From: Candidatus Symbiopectobacterium endolongispinus
GTDB taxonomy: Bacteria; Pseudomonadota; Gammaproteobacteria; Enterobacterales; Enterobacteriaceae
Reading direction: 5' to 3'
DNA length: 64,000 nucleotides
Assembly: GCF_018777385.1 (NCBI RefSeq)
Contig: NZ_JAFJYB010000003.1
Span: 124,001 to 188,000, forward strand
Position 1 is the stretch's first letter; the number at the start of each line of letters is the position of its first letter. The notes under the pieces were generated by a model. The model saw only the letters and a program-made list of their open reading frames with translations, was not told where the DNA came from and searched no databases. Both the position numbers and the translations under genes were made by a program. Of the stretch, positions 1-9,590 are shown piece after piece.

Positions 1-30
1 AAAAAGCCCGCGCCTATGGCGTGGGCTTTT
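1..30 (+). terminator. Terminator of the gene left of the window (probably tig)
   Basis: A GC-rich inverted repeat with an AAAA arm and a TTTT arm lies at the left edge. By enterobacterial synteny the gene just upstream would be tig (trigger factor), but no coding sequence of it is visible. Only the hairpin itself is seen. Confidence 0.6.
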
Positions 31-406
31 AGTTATCACTGATTTACGTTTGAAAAGAGCTATCGCCACGGATGTGCCAGATTGCACTATGATAAAACTG
101 TGTGGGTGTGGCATTGAAACGTTTCGCGAGTGATAAAATCCGTATTGTTTCTTGGGCGTGCGACATATTATTTTCTATGCAAAACGCGGTGGGCACGATA
201 ACCCTTTAATCTAAAATAAAGGATAGTGTAAGCTTGAAATAGCGCGCAATGCCCCAACTAGAAGAAACAGAGGCGCGTGGTCATGGATTTTGGCGAGTCG
301 GTGTCGTTCTTAAGGTGGACGTCGGGGTGACCGTGATAGTCAACCGTCGTTATCTCAAGTAGAATCTGATACATGGCACCAAAAGCATTTTATCGAGGAG
401 AGGTGA
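31..406 (+). promoter_or_regulatory. clpP upstream region with candidate sigma-32 promoter
   Basis: This 376-base stretch has no gene. CTTGAA at 233-238 followed after 13 bases by CCCC at 252-255 matches the heat-shock sigma-32 pattern (CTTGAA, spacer, CCCCAT). In E. coli the clpP-clpX operon is sigma-32 dependent, so the assignment is reasonable. A strong ribosome-binding site (GGAGAGG, near 395-401) precedes the clpP start. Confidence 0.55.
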
Positions 407-1030
407 ATGTTATACAGTGGCGAACAAGAAAAATTAGCACCCCAAATGGCTTTGGTGCCGATGGTGGTAGAACAGACTTCGCGCGGGGAACGTTCTTACG
501 ATATTTTTTCCCGACTGCTTAAAGAACGCATCATCTTCCTGACGGGTCAGGTGGAAGATCATATGGCCAACCTGATCGTTGCTCAGATGCTTTTCCTGGA
601 AGCTGAAAACCCGGAAAAAGATATTTATCTGTACATCAACTCTCCGGGTGGCGTGATTACCGCAGGGATGTCGATTTACGACACCATGAAATTCATTAAA
701 CCGGATGTCAGCACCATCTGTATGGGACAAGCCTGCTCTATGGGGGCTTTCCTGCTCACTGCCGGTGCCAAGGGCAAGCGTTTCTGCCTGCCGAATTCGC
801 GCGTGATGATTCACCAGCCGCTGGGAGGATTCCAGGGGCAGGCAACGGATATCGAAATCCATGCGCGTGAAATACTGAAAGTGAAGCAACGTATGAATGA
901 GCTGATGGCTGAACATACGGGCAAACCTCTCGAAGTGATAGAGAGTGACACTGAGCGTGACCGTTTCCTCTCTGCCCATGAAGCAGTAGAGTATGGATTG
1001 GTTGACGCCGTGATGAAACACCGCGAATAA
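407..1030 (+). CDS. clpP: ATP-dependent Clp protease proteolytic subunit ClpP
   Basis: ClpP forms the 14-subunit serine-protease chamber that degrades cytoplasmic proteins unfolded by ClpX or ClpA. The product is 207 residues, exactly the E. coli length, and nearly identical along its length. The catalytic Ser lies in the GQACSMGA motif (about residue 111), His in MIHQPLGG (about 136) and Asp near 185. The ATG is placed by a strong GGAGAGG ribosome-binding site. clpX follows 113 bases downstream on the same strand, the standard operon. The gene is intact, unlike many neighbours. Confidence 0.98.
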   Translation: MLYSGEQEKLAPQMALVPMVVEQTSRGERSYDIFSRLLKERIIFLTGQVEDHMANLIVAQMLFLEAENPEKDIYLYINSPGGVITAGMSIYDTMKFIKPDVSTICMGQACSMGAFLLTAGAKGKRFCLPNSRVMIHQPLGGFQGQATDIEIHAREILKVKQRMNELMAEHTGKPLEVIESDTERDRFLSAHEAVEYGLVDAVMKHRE

Positions 1031-1143
1031 CGCCGCCGGCCATAGCGTACCTGTGGTTCACGAATGCGCGCTTGCGCGTGATTCAGATTGAAGTGATATC
1101 GCTGTTGGGCCTGTGGGCAAGAGATAAAAGAAGAGGTTTACTG

Positions 1144-2418
1144 ATGACAGACAAGCGCAAAGACGGTTCAGGGAAGTTGCTGTACTGTTCTTTCTGCGGC
1201 AAAAGCCAGCATGATGTCCGTAAGCTGATTGCCGGGCCGTCAGTGTATATCTGTGATGAATGTGTCGATCTGTGCAATGACATCATTCGCGAAGAGATCA
1301 AGGAAGTGGCTCCGCATCGTGGACGCAGTGCGTTACCCACGCCCCATGAAATTCGCCGTCACCTGGATGATTATGTGATTGGTCAGGAGCAGGCGAAAAA
1401 GGTTCTGGCGGTTGCGGTTTACAATCACTACAAGCGCTTGCGTAATGGCGACAGCAGCAACGGCATCGAACTGGGCAAGAGTAACATTCTGCTGATTGGC
1501 CCGACAGGAAGCGGTAAAACCCTGTTGGCTGAAACGCTGGCCCGTTTCCTGGATGTGCCTTTTACCATGGCGGATGCCACCACGCTGACCGAAGCGGGTT
1601 ACGTGGGTGAAGATGTGGAAAACATCATCCAGAAGCTGCTGCAAAAATGCGATTACGACGTACAGAAAGCCCAGCGCGGCATTGTGTACATAGACGAAAT
1701 TGACAAGATTTCACGTAAGTCCGATAACCCCTCCATCACCCGAGACGTGTCGGGCGAAGGGGTGCTGCAGGCTCTGCTGAAACTGATTGAAGGCACCATC
1801 GCTGCGGTACCGCCGCAAGGTGGGCGCAAGCACCCGCAACAGGAGTTTTTGCAGGTTGATACCTCCAAGATCCTGTTCATCTGCGGTGGGGCATTTGCTG
1901 GTCTGGATAAAGTGATCGAGCAGCGTGTTGATACTGGTCGCGGTATTGGTTTTGCCGCAACGGTGAAGGGTACGGCACAAAAGGCTACCGAAGGCGAATT
2001 GCTGGGCCAGGTAGAACCGGGGGATTTGATCAAGTTCGGTCTGATCCCTGAGTTTGTTGGCCGTTTACCGGTGGTTGCGACGCTGAGAGAACTGAGCGAA
2101 GATGCGCTGATCCAGATCCTGCGTGAACCGAAAAACGCGCTGACCAAACAGTATCAGGCGCTGTTTAATCTTGAAGGGGTTGAGCTGGAATTCCGTGAAG
2201 AAGCGTTGACGGCGATTGCCAAGAAAGCCATGGAGCGCAAAACCGGTGCACGCGGTTTGCGCTCCATCGTGGAGGCGGCGCTGTTGGACACCATGTACGA
2301 CCTGCCCTCCATGGAGAGCGTCGATAAGGTGGTGATTGATGAGTCGGTGATTGCCGGTCAATCTGAGCCCATGCTGATCTACGGCAAACCTGAAGCGCAG
2401 CAAGCGTCTGGCGAATAA
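1144..2418 (+). CDS. clpX: ATP-dependent Clp protease ATP-binding subunit ClpX
   Basis: ClpX is the hexameric AAA+ unfoldase that recognises degrons such as ssrA tags and feeds substrates into ClpP. The ATG at 1144 gives 424 residues, the E. coli length, and starts [11 protein letters not shown] as in orthologs. A TTG 72 bases upstream is in frame but has no family support. A zinc-binding domain (CSFC...CDEC) is at the N-terminus, Walker A (GPTGSGKT) near residues 120-127, Walker B and sensor motifs follow, and the IGF-type ClpP-binding loop reads RGIGFAA. It is intact and lies between clpP and lon. Confidence 0.98.
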   Translation: MTDKRKDGSGKLLYCSFCGKSQHDVRKLIAGPSVYICDECVDLCNDIIREEIKEVAPHRGRSALPTPHEIRRHLDDYVIGQEQAKKVLAVAVYNHYKRLRNGDSSNGIELGKSNILLIGPTGSGKTLLAETLARFLDVPFTMADATTLTEAGYVGEDVENIIQKLLQKCDYDVQKAQRGIVYIDEIDKISRKSDNPSITRDVSGEGVLQALLKLIEGTIAAVPPQGGRKHPQQEFLQVDTSKILFICGGAFAGLDKVIEQRVDTGRGIGFAATVKGTAQKATEGELLGQVEPGDLIKFGLIPEFVGRLPVVATLRELSEDALIQILREPKNALTKQYQALFNLEGVELEFREEALTAIAKKAMERKTGARGLRSIVEAALLDTMYDLPSMESVDKVVIDESVIAGQSEPMLIYGKPEAQQASGE

Positions 2419-2470
2419 ATCGTCAATTGCACGCCTGACAAACGTACCTAAAGGGTCGTTGTCACCAGTC

Positions 2471-2502
2471 TGAAATGGGAGATTTTATCTCCCATTTTTT
2501 TC
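2471..2502 (+). terminator. Rho-independent terminator of clpPX
   Basis: A perfect 10-bp stem (left arm 2473-2482, right arm 2488-2497) ends in a run of T. It sits 53 bases after the clpX stop. Confidence 0.85.
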
Positions 2503-2514
2503 GCATGTTCTGGT

Positions 2515-2543
2515 CGTTGAATGTCGGATATTTATCCCCATAT
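2515..2543 (+). promoter_or_regulatory. Sigma-32 heat-shock promoter of lon
   Basis: GTTGAATG at 2516-2523 and CCCCATAT at 2536-2543 reproduce the known E. coli lon heat-shock promoter almost base for base, including the downstream ACT. It lies about 90 bases before the lon ATG. This implies lon is still under RpoH control. Confidence 0.8.
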
Positions 2544-2630
2544 ACTCCAATATTTGTTGGCGAAACCCGTTACATCCGCGTTTCACGAGATTCCTTTAAC
2601 CTGGCGGAAACGAAACTAAGAGAGAGCTCT

Positions 2631-5039
2631 ATGAACCCTGAGCGTTCCGAACGCATTGAAATCCCCGTATTGCCGTTGCGCGATGTGGTGGTTTATCCGC
2701 ACATGGTCATTCCGTTGTTTGTTGGCCGGGAGAAATCGATTCGTTGCCTTGAAGCCGCGATGGATCACGATAAAAAGATCATGTTGGTGGCACAAAAAGA
2801 GGCTTCAACGGATGAACCCAGTATTAACGATCTTTTCTCGGTAGGAACGGTCGCTTCCATTCTGCAAATGCTGAAACTGCCGGACGGCACGGTCAAAGTG
2901 CTGGCCGAAGGGTTGCAGCGTGCGCGTATCACCACGCTGTCTGACGGTGGTGAACATTTTGCTGCCCAGGCGGAATATCTCTCGTCACCAGCGATTGAAG
3001 AGCGTGAGCAGGAAGTCCTGATGCGCACGGCGGTCAATCAGTTCGAGGGATACATCAAACTGAACAAGAAAATCCCGCCGGAAGTGTTGACCTCGCTGAA
3101 CAGCATTGAAGATGCAGCACGTCTGGCGGATACCATTGCCGCTCACATGCCGCTGAAACTGGCTGACAAACAGTCCGTGCTGGAAATGTCTGATATTACG
3201 GAACGCCTCGAATATCTGATGGCGATGATGGAATCGGAAATCGACCTGTTGCAGGTGGAAAAACGTATTCGCAGTCGCGTGAAAAAGCAGATGGAGAAAA
3301 GCCAGCGCGAGTATTACCTCAACGAGCAGATGAAAGCGATTCAGAAAGAGCTCGGTGAGATGGATGACGCTCCGGATGAACATGAAGCGCTGAAACGCAA
3401 GATTGAAGCGGCCAAGATGCCGAAAGAAGCGCGGGAAAAAGCCGAAGCAGAACTGCAAAAACTGAAGATGATGTCACCGATGTCCGCTGAGGCGACAGTG
3501 GTGCGCAGCTATATCGACTGGATGGTTCAGGTGCCGTGGAATGCGCGCAGCAAGGTGAAAAAAGACCTGGTCAAAGCGCAGGAAACCCTGGATACCGACC
3601 ACTACGGTCTGGATCGCGTCAAAGAGCGTATTCTTGAATATCTCGCGGTACAAAGTCGTGTCAGCAAAATCAAAGGGCCGATTCTGTGCCTGGTCGGGCC
3701 GCCGGGGGTGGGGAAAACCTCACTGGGGCAGTCCATTGCCAAGGCAACGGGGCGTGAGTACGTGCGTATGGCGCTCGGCGGCGTACGTGATGAAGCGGAA
3801 ATTCGCGGTCACCGTCGTACTTACATCGGCTCACTGCCGGGCAAACTGATCCAGAAGATGGCCAAGGTTGGGGTAAAAAACCCGCTGTTCCTGTTGGATG
3901 AGATCGACAAGATGTCCTCTGACATGCGTGGCGATCCGGCGTCGGCACTGCTTGAGGTATTGGATCCCGAGCAGAACGTCACCTTCAACGACCACTATCT
4001 GGAAGTGGATTACGATCTGTCCGATGTGATGTTTGTTGCGACCTCTAACTCGATGAACATTCCTGCGCCGTTGCTGGACCGTATGGAAGTGATTCGCCTG
4101 TCTGGCTACACCGAGGATGAGAAGCTCAATATTGCCAAGCGCCATTTGCTGCCGAAGCAGATTGAACGCAACGCACTGAAGAAAGGTGAGTTGACCGTTG
4201 ATGACAGTGCTATCTCCGGGATCATCCGTTACTACACGCGTGAAGCTGGCGTGCGCAGTCTGGAGCGTGAAATCTCCAAATTGTGCCGTAAAGCGGTAAA
4301 AACGCTGCTGATGGATAAAACCGTTAAGCATATTGAGATTACGGGCGATAACCTTAAAGATTTCCTTGGCGTTCAGCGCTTTGACTACGGCCGCGCGGAT
4401 GAAGAAAACCGCGTTGGGCAGGTCACTGGGTTGGCCTGGACGGAAGTTGGCGGTGATTTGCTGACCATTGAAACCGCGTGCGTGCCGGGCAAGGGGAAAT
4501 TGACCTACACCGGTTCACTCGGGGAAGTGATGCAGGAGTCTATTCAGGCGGCGCTCACCGTGGTGCGTGCTCGTGCTGAACGACTGGGTATCAATGCCGA
4601 TTTCCATGAAAAACGTGATATCCACGTGCATGTGCCGGAAGGGGCAACGCCCAAAGATGGCCCAAGCGCCGGGATCGCCATGTGTACTGCGCTGGTTTCC
4701 TGCCTGACGGGTAACCCGGTGCGTGCCGATGTAGCGATGACCGGGGAAATCACGCTGCGGGGCTTAGTATTGCCGATCGGGGGCTTGAAAGAGAAACTGT
4801 TGGCAGCCCATCGCGGTGGCATTAAGACGGTATTGATTCCTGACGAAAACAAACGCGATTTGGAAGAGATTCCGGCGAATGTGATTGCGGACCTGGAGAT
4901 TCACCCGGTCAAACGTATCGAGGAAGTGCTTGCGTTAGCGTTACAAAACCCGCCAGACGGTATGCAGCCGGAGCCTGCCAAGGCCAAGCGAGCGCCTGCC
5001 AAGGCGAAAGCGGTGCCCGCTAAGGCCGCGAAAGAGTGA
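2631..5039 (+). CDS. lon: ATP-dependent Lon protease, with extended Lys/Ala/Pro-rich C-terminus
   Basis: Lon is the homohexameric AAA+ serine/lysine-dyad protease that removes misfolded and regulatory proteins. The ATG at 2631, with upstream AGAGAGAG, gives 802 residues beginning [12 protein letters not shown] like E. coli Lon. The N-terminal substrate domain, a coiled coil near 230-300, Walker A (GPPGVGKT, about 356) and the catalytic Ser of DGPSAG at residue 679 are all present, and the catalytic Lys lies in [12 protein letters not shown]. coli Lon is 784 residues. The extra C-terminal residues form repeated PAKAK-type units. An in-frame TTG/ATG region upstream (from 2475) overlaps the promoter and is not the start. 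Confidence 0.97.
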   Translation: MNPERSERIEIPVLPLRDVVVYPHMVIPLFVGREKSIRCLEAAMDHDKKIMLVAQKEASTDEPSINDLFSVGTVASILQMLKLPDGTVKVLAEGLQRARITTLSDGGEHFAAQAEYLSSPAIEEREQEVLMRTAVNQFEGYIKLNKKIPPEVLTSLNSIEDAARLADTIAAHMPLKLADKQSVLEMSDITERLEYLMAMMESEIDLLQVEKRIRSRVKKQMEKSQREYYLNEQMKAIQKELGEMDDAPDEHEALKRKIEAAKMPKEAREKAEAELQKLKMMSPMSAEATVVRSYIDWMVQVPWNARSKVKKDLVKAQETLDTDHYGLDRVKERILEYLAVQSRVSKIKGPILCLVGPPGVGKTSLGQSIAKATGREYVRMALGGVRDEAEIRGHRRTYIGSLPGKLIQKMAKVGVKNPLFLLDEIDKMSSDMRGDPASALLEVLDPEQNVTFNDHYLEVDYDLSDVMFVATSNSMNIPAPLLDRMEVIRLSGYTEDEKLNIAKRHLLPKQIERNALKKGELTVDDSAISGIIRYYTREAGVRSLEREISKLCRKAVKTLLMDKTVKHIEITGDNLKDFLGVQRFDYGRADEENRVGQVTGLAWTEVGGDLLTIETACVPGKGKLTYTGSLGEVMQESIQAALTVVRARAERLGINADFHEKRDIHVHVPEGATPKDGPSAGIAMCTALVSCLTGNPVRADVAMTGEITLRGLVLPIGGLKEKLLAAHRGGIKTVLIPDENKRDLEEIPANVIADLEIHPVKRIEEVLALALQNPPDGMQPEPAKAKRAPAKAKAVPAKAAKE

Positions 5040-5065
5040 CCTATCGCAAAAACCCTTGAGAAAAA

Positions 5066-5106
5066 TCACGCTGGCAGCAGAAATGGCGCTTGCCGGCGTT
5101 TTTTTG
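5066..5106 (+). terminator. lon terminator
   Basis: An inverted repeat (ACGCTGGCA and TGCCGGCGT, one G-T pair) is followed by seven T, 30 bases after the lon stop. Confidence 0.75.
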
Positions 5107-5235
5107 TACCGCTAAGTTATGGCACTGTTAATCTTAGTCAGTACGTTGTGCTAAGGTTTGACAGGATTGAAAAAAGCTACGTGTCGCGTTTTGGGATATT
5201 CAGCGTGACAACAGGATTTCAGAGGGGATGAGAGA

Positions 5236-5508
5236 GTGAACAAGTCACAATTGATCGACAAAATTGCCGCAGATGCTGATATTTCCAAAGCGGCAGCAGG
5301 GCGTGTGTTAGATGCAATTATTGGTTCTGTTACCGATTCTCTGAAAGCAGGGGATGACGTTGCACTGGTAGGATTTGGAACGTTCTCCGTGCGTGAGCGT
5401 GCAGCTCGCACTGGGCGCAATCCGCAAACGGGCAAGGAAATCAGCATTCCAGCAGCAAAAGTACCGGGCTTCCGTGCCGGTAAATCGCTGAAAGACGCCG
5501 TTAACTGA
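5236..5508 (+). CDS. hupB: DNA-binding protein HU-beta
   Basis: HU is a small histone-like dimer that bends and compacts DNA. The 90-residue product matches HU-beta end to end, with the GFGTF beta-turn and the [12 protein letters not shown]-intercalating arm around residues 46-65. The start is GTG at 5236, preceded by AGGGG at 5223-5227. It is monocistronic, between the lon and hupB terminators, and intact. Confidence 0.97.
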   Translation: MNKSQLIDKIAADADISKAAAGRVLDAIIGSVTDSLKAGDDVALVGFGTFSVRERAARTGRNPQTGKEISIPAAKVPGFRAGKSLKDAVN

Positions 5509-5589
5509 TTATCTCGTCACAGGTTTGTGCTGTAATCCGAGTACGTTACCAAACATTACCTGACGCCACGGTGTCGGTAAGGTAAGATA

Positions 5590-5621
5590 AGGGGCGCATC
5601 ATTTTATGATGTGCCTTTTTT
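5590..5621 (+). terminator. hupB terminator
   Basis: A hairpin GGCGCATCA / TGATGTGCC with a TTTTA loop is followed by a T run, about 85 bases after hupB. Confidence 0.85.
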
Positions 5622-5798
5622 ATGACGGGCGAACACTGCCCATCACCCTGCGGGGCGTCGCGTTGCGGCGTAACGTCTTTCCCGCTCCCCTCTCTGGCAG
5701 TTCATGTTCTGGCTTACGGTTTGCCAGACGTGCAGGGAAGCGTGGTTTTAGCCAACGCAGGGCGTGTTATCCATACTACAGCGGAGTGTTGTCACATT

Positions 5799-7703
5799 AT
5801 GATGGACAATTTACGCGCGGCCGCTAATAATGTCGTGCTGAAAATTATTCTGGGCTTGATCGTCGCCTCCTTCGTATTGACGGGCGTGGGTGATTACCTT
5901 ATCGGCGGCTCTAAAGATTACGCCGCCAAAGTCAACGGGCAGGAAATCGGTCGCGCGCAGTTTGAACAAGCGGTGCAAAACGAGCGTAGCCGCATGCAGG
6001 AACAGTTGGGAGAAAACTTTTCCGTGCTGGCAGGCAATGACGGCTATATGCAGCAGATGCGTCAGCAGGTGCTCTCGCAGCTGATCGATGAGGAGCTGAT
6101 TGACCAATACGCCCGTAAGCTTGAGCTTAACATCAGCGATGCACAGATCAAACAGGCTATATTCGCTGTTCCCGCGTTCCATACCAACAACCAGTTCGAT
6201 AACGAAAAGTACCTGGATCAGGTACGTCGTTTGGGTCTGACACCGGATCGCTATGCGGAGTTGCTGCGTAAGCAACTGGCCACACAGCAACTGATTCAGG
6301 GGCTGGGCGCGACGCAATTCTCGCTGCCAAAAGAGATCGACAGTCTGGTGGCGCAGGCCGCTCAGGATCGTGTGGTGAGAACGGCAACGATTGACGTGGC
6401 GGCGATTGCCAAAACGCTGAACGTGACGGATGAAGAGGTCAAGGGCTATTACGACAGCAACAAAGGCCGTTTTATCGACCCGGAAGCCTTCAAAGTCAGC
6501 TATCTGCTGCTGGATGCCGCACGCGTTATGGACAGTGTGAAAATCACTGATGCTGATATCGCGGCGTTTTACGAGAAGAATAAGCAAGAGTTTACCCAAC
6601 CTGAGCGCAAGCGCTTTAGCGTGATTCAGCTCAAAACCGAGGCGGACGCCCGTGCCGTGTTGGATGAACTGAAAAACGGTGCCGATTTTGCCGCGCTGGC
6701 AAAAGAAAAATCGCAGGATGTGGTATCGCGCCGTAACGGTGGCGATCTGGGCTGGATGGATGCCAATGCCACGGTCGATGAATTGCAGCAGGCAAATTTG
6801 ACCGAAAAAGGCCAACTCTCCGAGCCGGTAAAATCCTCTGTGGGTTATCTGATTGTACGTCTGGATGACATTCAGGCCGCGCAGGTTAAACCGTTGAGCG
6901 CGGTGCGTGATGACATCGCTGTCAGAGCAAAACGCGAAAAAGCGCTGGATGAATTCTTTGCCCTGCAACGTAAAGTCAGCGAAGCGGCAAGCAACGACAA
7001 TGAGTCGTTAGCATCAGCCGAAGAAGTAGCGGGTCAAAAATCCATTGAGACGGCCTGGTTTAGTCACGATCAAGTGCCTGCTGAACTGAACTTCCCGCAG
7101 GTGACGCAGGTTATTTTAGGTGGTACCCTGTTAGGCGATAACGGTGCACCGGGCAGCAAATCCGATGTGATCGGCGTCGGCGTCGGCGTCGGCGTCGATG
7201 GCGATCGTGCGATCGTGCTGCGTATCACCGATCACCGTGCAGAAACGCCGCGCCCTCTGGATCAGGTGCGTGATGAGATTGTACAGGTGCTGAAAGTGCA
7301 GAAAGCGCAGCAGCAAGCTAACCTACAGGCTGAAAAAATCCTGGTTGACCTGAAACAAGGTAAAGATGACTCGCTGAAAGCGGCCAACCTCAGCTTTGGC
7401 GCGCCAGATACGCTCTCCTCGGTTTCTCAGGGCAATGTATTGGCAGAAAGCGTGTTTGCCCTGCCTGTGCCGCAACAGGACAAGGTAAGCTACGGTGTTG
7501 CGCGCGATCAGGAGGGCAATGTGGTGCTTGTTGCGCTGGATAGCGTGAAACCACACGCTATCACTGATGAGCAGAAAGCACAGTTTACCAGCCAGGTTGA
7601 GCAGAGTGCGGTAACAACGCTGTTTGATACTTTGGTTTCCAGCTTGCGCACCGAAGCGACCATCAAATTAGGTGCCGCCGCTCAGGAGCAGCAACCTCAA
7701 TAA
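5799..7703 (+). CDS. ppiD: Periplasmic folding chaperone / parvulin-like PpiD
   Basis: PpiD is an inner-membrane-anchored periplasmic chaperone near the SecYEG exit. The tandem ATG at 5799/5802 with upstream AGCGGAG gives MMDNLR and 634 residues (E. coli 623). An earlier in-frame ATG at 5622 would add 59 residues without family support. One N-terminal membrane segment (about residues 15-35) is followed by a SurA-like N domain, a parvulin-like domain (about 265-355) and a C-terminal domain. Four tandem CGGCGT units at 7172-7195 encode a GVGVGVGV insertion where E. coli has none. The frame is intact. Confidence 0.95.
   Translation: MMDNLRAAANNVVLKIILGLIVASFVLTGVGDYLIGGSKDYAAKVNGQEIGRAQFEQAVQNERSRMQEQLGENFSVLAGNDGYMQQMRQQVLSQLIDEELIDQYARKLELNISDAQIKQAIFAVPAFHTNNQFDNEKYLDQVRRLGLTPDRYAELLRKQLATQQLIQGLGATQFSLPKEIDSLVAQAAQDRVVRTATIDVAAIAKTLNVTDEEVKGYYDSNKGRFIDPEAFKVSYLLLDAARVMDSVKITDADIAAFYEKNKQEFTQPERKRFSVIQLKTEADARAVLDELKNGADFAALAKEKSQDVVSRRNGGDLGWMDANATVDELQQANLTEKGQLSEPVKSSVGYLIVRLDDIQAAQVKPLSAVRDDIAVRAKREKALDEFFALQRKVSEAASNDNESLASAEEVAGQKSIETAWFSHDQVPAELNFPQVTQVILGGTLLGDNGAPGSKSDVIGVGVGVGVDGDRAIVLRITDHRAETPRPLDQVRDEIVQVLKVQKAQQQANLQAEKILVDLKQGKDDSLKAANLSFGAPDTLSSVSQGNVLAESVFALPVPQQDKVSYGVARDQEGNVVLVALDSVKPHAITDEQKAQFTSQVEQSAVTTLFDTLVSSLRTEATIKLGAAAQEQQPQ
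7172..7195 (+). repeat. Hexanucleotide microsatellite (CGGCGT)x4 inside ppiD
   Basis: Four perfect tandem copies of CGGCGT are seen within the PpiD reading frame. Each unit adds Gly-Val, so changes in copy number stay in frame. Confidence 0.9.
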
Positions 7704-7734
7704 GCTATGCATTAATTTGTAATCCGCTGTAATA

Positions 7735-7763
7735 ACAAAAGGCCGCTTTCGCGGCCTTTTCCA
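7735..7763 (+). terminator. ppiD terminator
   Basis: The perfect hairpin GGCCGC TTTC GCGGCC is flanked by AAAA and TTTT. Confidence 0.85.
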
Positions 7764-7842
7764 CATTTCAACACTGTGGTTTGTACGATCTCCCTTATTT
7801 CGGCACCCTATACCTGCCAATTAATCAATAGGGAGATACCGT

Positions 7843-8181
7843 ATGAAAAGGAAAGGAATGTCTGCGCTGTGTTTGTGTCTGGCCCTGGGCTTATCCACTT
7901 TCACCGCAGGGACGCTGGCGCAAACGTGAGAGGTGGCAACAAACGGTGGTGCCTCATAGCCGCCGTCACAGGCAACGGATTCGGCACAGGAAACGGTGAA
8001 TATCAATACGGCAACCGTACAGCAATTGACCCAGCTACAAGGGATAGGCGCGCGCAGAGCGGAGGCGATAGTTCAATATCGCGATGAGAATGGTCCTTTT
8101 ACCGACATTGCACAGTTGCAGGAGGTGCCTGGCATCGGGCCGACGCTGATTGATAATAATCGAGCACGCCTCGCGCTGTAA
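7843..8181 (+). pseudogene. ybaV: ComEA-family helix-hairpin-helix protein YbaV, broken by two stop codons
   Basis: The frame from the ATG at 7843 encodes a signal peptide (ending near AGTLAQT) and, further on in the same frame, a complete ComEA-type helix-hairpin-helix domain (NINTATVQQL to IDNNRARLAL, two GIG hairpins). Between them are TGA at 7927-7929 and TAG at 7957-7959, both in the variable linker. The family is a small exported DNA-binding protein of uncertain function in E. coli. A GTG at 7996 with an AGGA just upstream could restart translation of the domain without a signal peptide, which would leave it in the cytoplasm. The gene is most likely inactive. Confidence 0.8.
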
Positions 8182-8317
8182 GCGTCCGATGCGTTCTAAT
8201 CCTGCTCTCTGGGGCGATACCTGCGCGACAATGAGGTTATTCACTGCCGTTATTTTCTGCTAACCTTAGAATCAGGTCCAACCAGTTTGTGGCGTTAATC
8301 TGTTTAGGAGTCATTAC

Positions 8318-8749
8318 GTGGTGCATACCTTCATTACCGTTCGTGGCTTTCATATCGATGTCTATCAGCATGTCAATAACGCCCGCTATCTGGAGTTTAT
8401 GGAGGAGGCGCGTTGGCAATGGCTGGAGAATTTGCCCGCTTTCCAGTGGATGCAACAGCACGGCATTGCGTTTATCGTGGTCAATATCAACATCAATTAT
8501 CGTACCCCGGCGGTATTAGGGGACGTGTTACGTATCGAAAGTGCGTTGTTGCACCTGAATGCCAAAAGTGGGGTGATTAGCCAAAAGATGGTGCGTACTA
8601 CGGATGAGGCTGCGGTGGCCGATGCTACCTTAACCTTTGTATGTATCGATCTGACGACGCAAAAGGCATTGCCGCTAGAGGGTGAGCTGTTGTTGCATTT
8701 GCAGGCGTTTATGCAGCCACCATCATACGATGATTCACCGCTAGCCTAG
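8318..8749 (+). CDS. fadM: Long-chain acyl-CoA thioesterase FadM (YbaW)
   Basis: FadM is a cytoplasmic hotdog-fold thioesterase that hydrolyses acyl-CoA intermediates of beta-oxidation. The hallmark YQHVNNARYLEFMEEARW segment is near residues 17-34, including the catalytic Asp of the family (FHIDVYQ). The start is GTG at 8318 (a second GTG at 8321 is equally possible), with TAGGAG at 8304-8309. The product is 143 residues versus 132 in E. coli, the extra residues being C-terminal. Synteny (ybaV-fadM, convergent with queC) matches E. coli. It appears intact. Confidence 0.93.
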   Translation: MVHTFITVRGFHIDVYQHVNNARYLEFMEEARWQWLENLPAFQWMQQHGIAFIVVNININYRTPAVLGDVLRIESALLHLNAKSGVISQKMVRTTDEAAVADATLTFVCIDLTTQKALPLEGELLLHLQAFMQPPSYDDSPLA

Positions 8750-8798
8750 TGAATGCGGGGGGAGAGGCGAGCCTACTCACCCCGCTATTCGGTTGACC

Positions 8799-9495
8799 TT
8801 ATTGCAAACCGGTTTTACGTTTCATTGATGCCATCACTCCGACCCGATCCTGCTGATACTGCGTTAAGCCATTTGCACGCAAATGACATGCGGCACAGTG
8901 GCCGCAACCGTCGCCCTGAATCCCGTTGTAGCAGGTCAGCGTTTGGCTGCGTACCGTATCAAGATGGTGGTAATGGTCAGCTAACGCCCAGGTTTCCGCC
9001 TTGTTGAGCCACATGAGCGGTGTAATAAACTGAATATCACGGGCGATGCCGAGCACGATAGCGTGATTCAGGGCTTTGACAAACTCATCGCGGCAGTCAA
9101 GGTAGCCCGAAAAGTCGGTCTCACAGACGCCAGTGATCACCGCTTCAGCGCCGACTTGATAGGCATAAATGGCTGCCAGCGTAAGAAACAGAATATTGCG
9201 TCCGGGCACGAACGTGCTCGGAATACCGGACGCAGAGGCGTCGTAATCGGGTACGGCAATATTGTCGCGCGTCAGGCTACTGACAGCCAATTCATTGAGT
9301 AAACCGACATCCAGCACTTTGTGTGCTTTGGCACCCAATTGGTTTGCAAGCGCACGCAATATCGATTTCCGCCCGATGGCGTTGACCGTAGTCGAATGTG
9401 ACACAGTGCACTTCATCATACAGGCTGAGTTCCTGAATCAGACAGGTGGTGGAATCCTGCCCGCCGCTGAAAACGACAACCGCGCGTTTTGTCAT
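8799..9495 (-). pseudogene. queC: 7-cyano-7-deazaguanine synthase QueC, frameshifted
   Basis: QueC converts 7-carboxy-7-deazaguanine to preQ0 in queuosine synthesis. The ATP-loop SGGQDST near the N-terminus and the four-Cys zinc site ([16 protein letters not shown]) near the C-terminus are both present but in different frames. The break is at about 9350-9358, where IDIA should continue as RALANQLGA. Two bases appear to be missing from a GCGCGT context. The ATG at 9495 begins [12 protein letters not shown]. No other lesion is seen, so this could be recent inactivation or a sequence error. Confidence 0.8.
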
Positions 9496-9590
9496 TGCTC
9501 TACCTTTGATGCTCAAGGGCGATATGTCCAGTGTAACATAAGAGATACATGCTATAGCAAAAACGCTTCGTTTTCAGCGTTAACTCGGTA

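Noticed and set aside
1072-1143. Upstream in-frame TTG extension of clpX
   Set aside because: The 24 extra residues have no counterpart in ClpX; the ATG at 1144 gives exactly the conserved N-terminus and length.
2475-2630. Upstream in-frame extension of lon
   Set aside because: It overlaps the clpX terminator and the lon heat-shock promoter; the conserved start is the ATG at 2631.
5811-6968. Long 385-codon open frame on the - strand inside ppiD
   Set aside because: It is antisense to a well-matched ppiD gene, His/Arg/Gln-rich as expected for a shadow frame, without family features.
7150-7200. CRISPR-like repeat in ppiD
   Set aside because: The repeats are 6-bp tandem units without spacers; it is a microsatellite. 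No CRISPR array was seen anywhere in the window.
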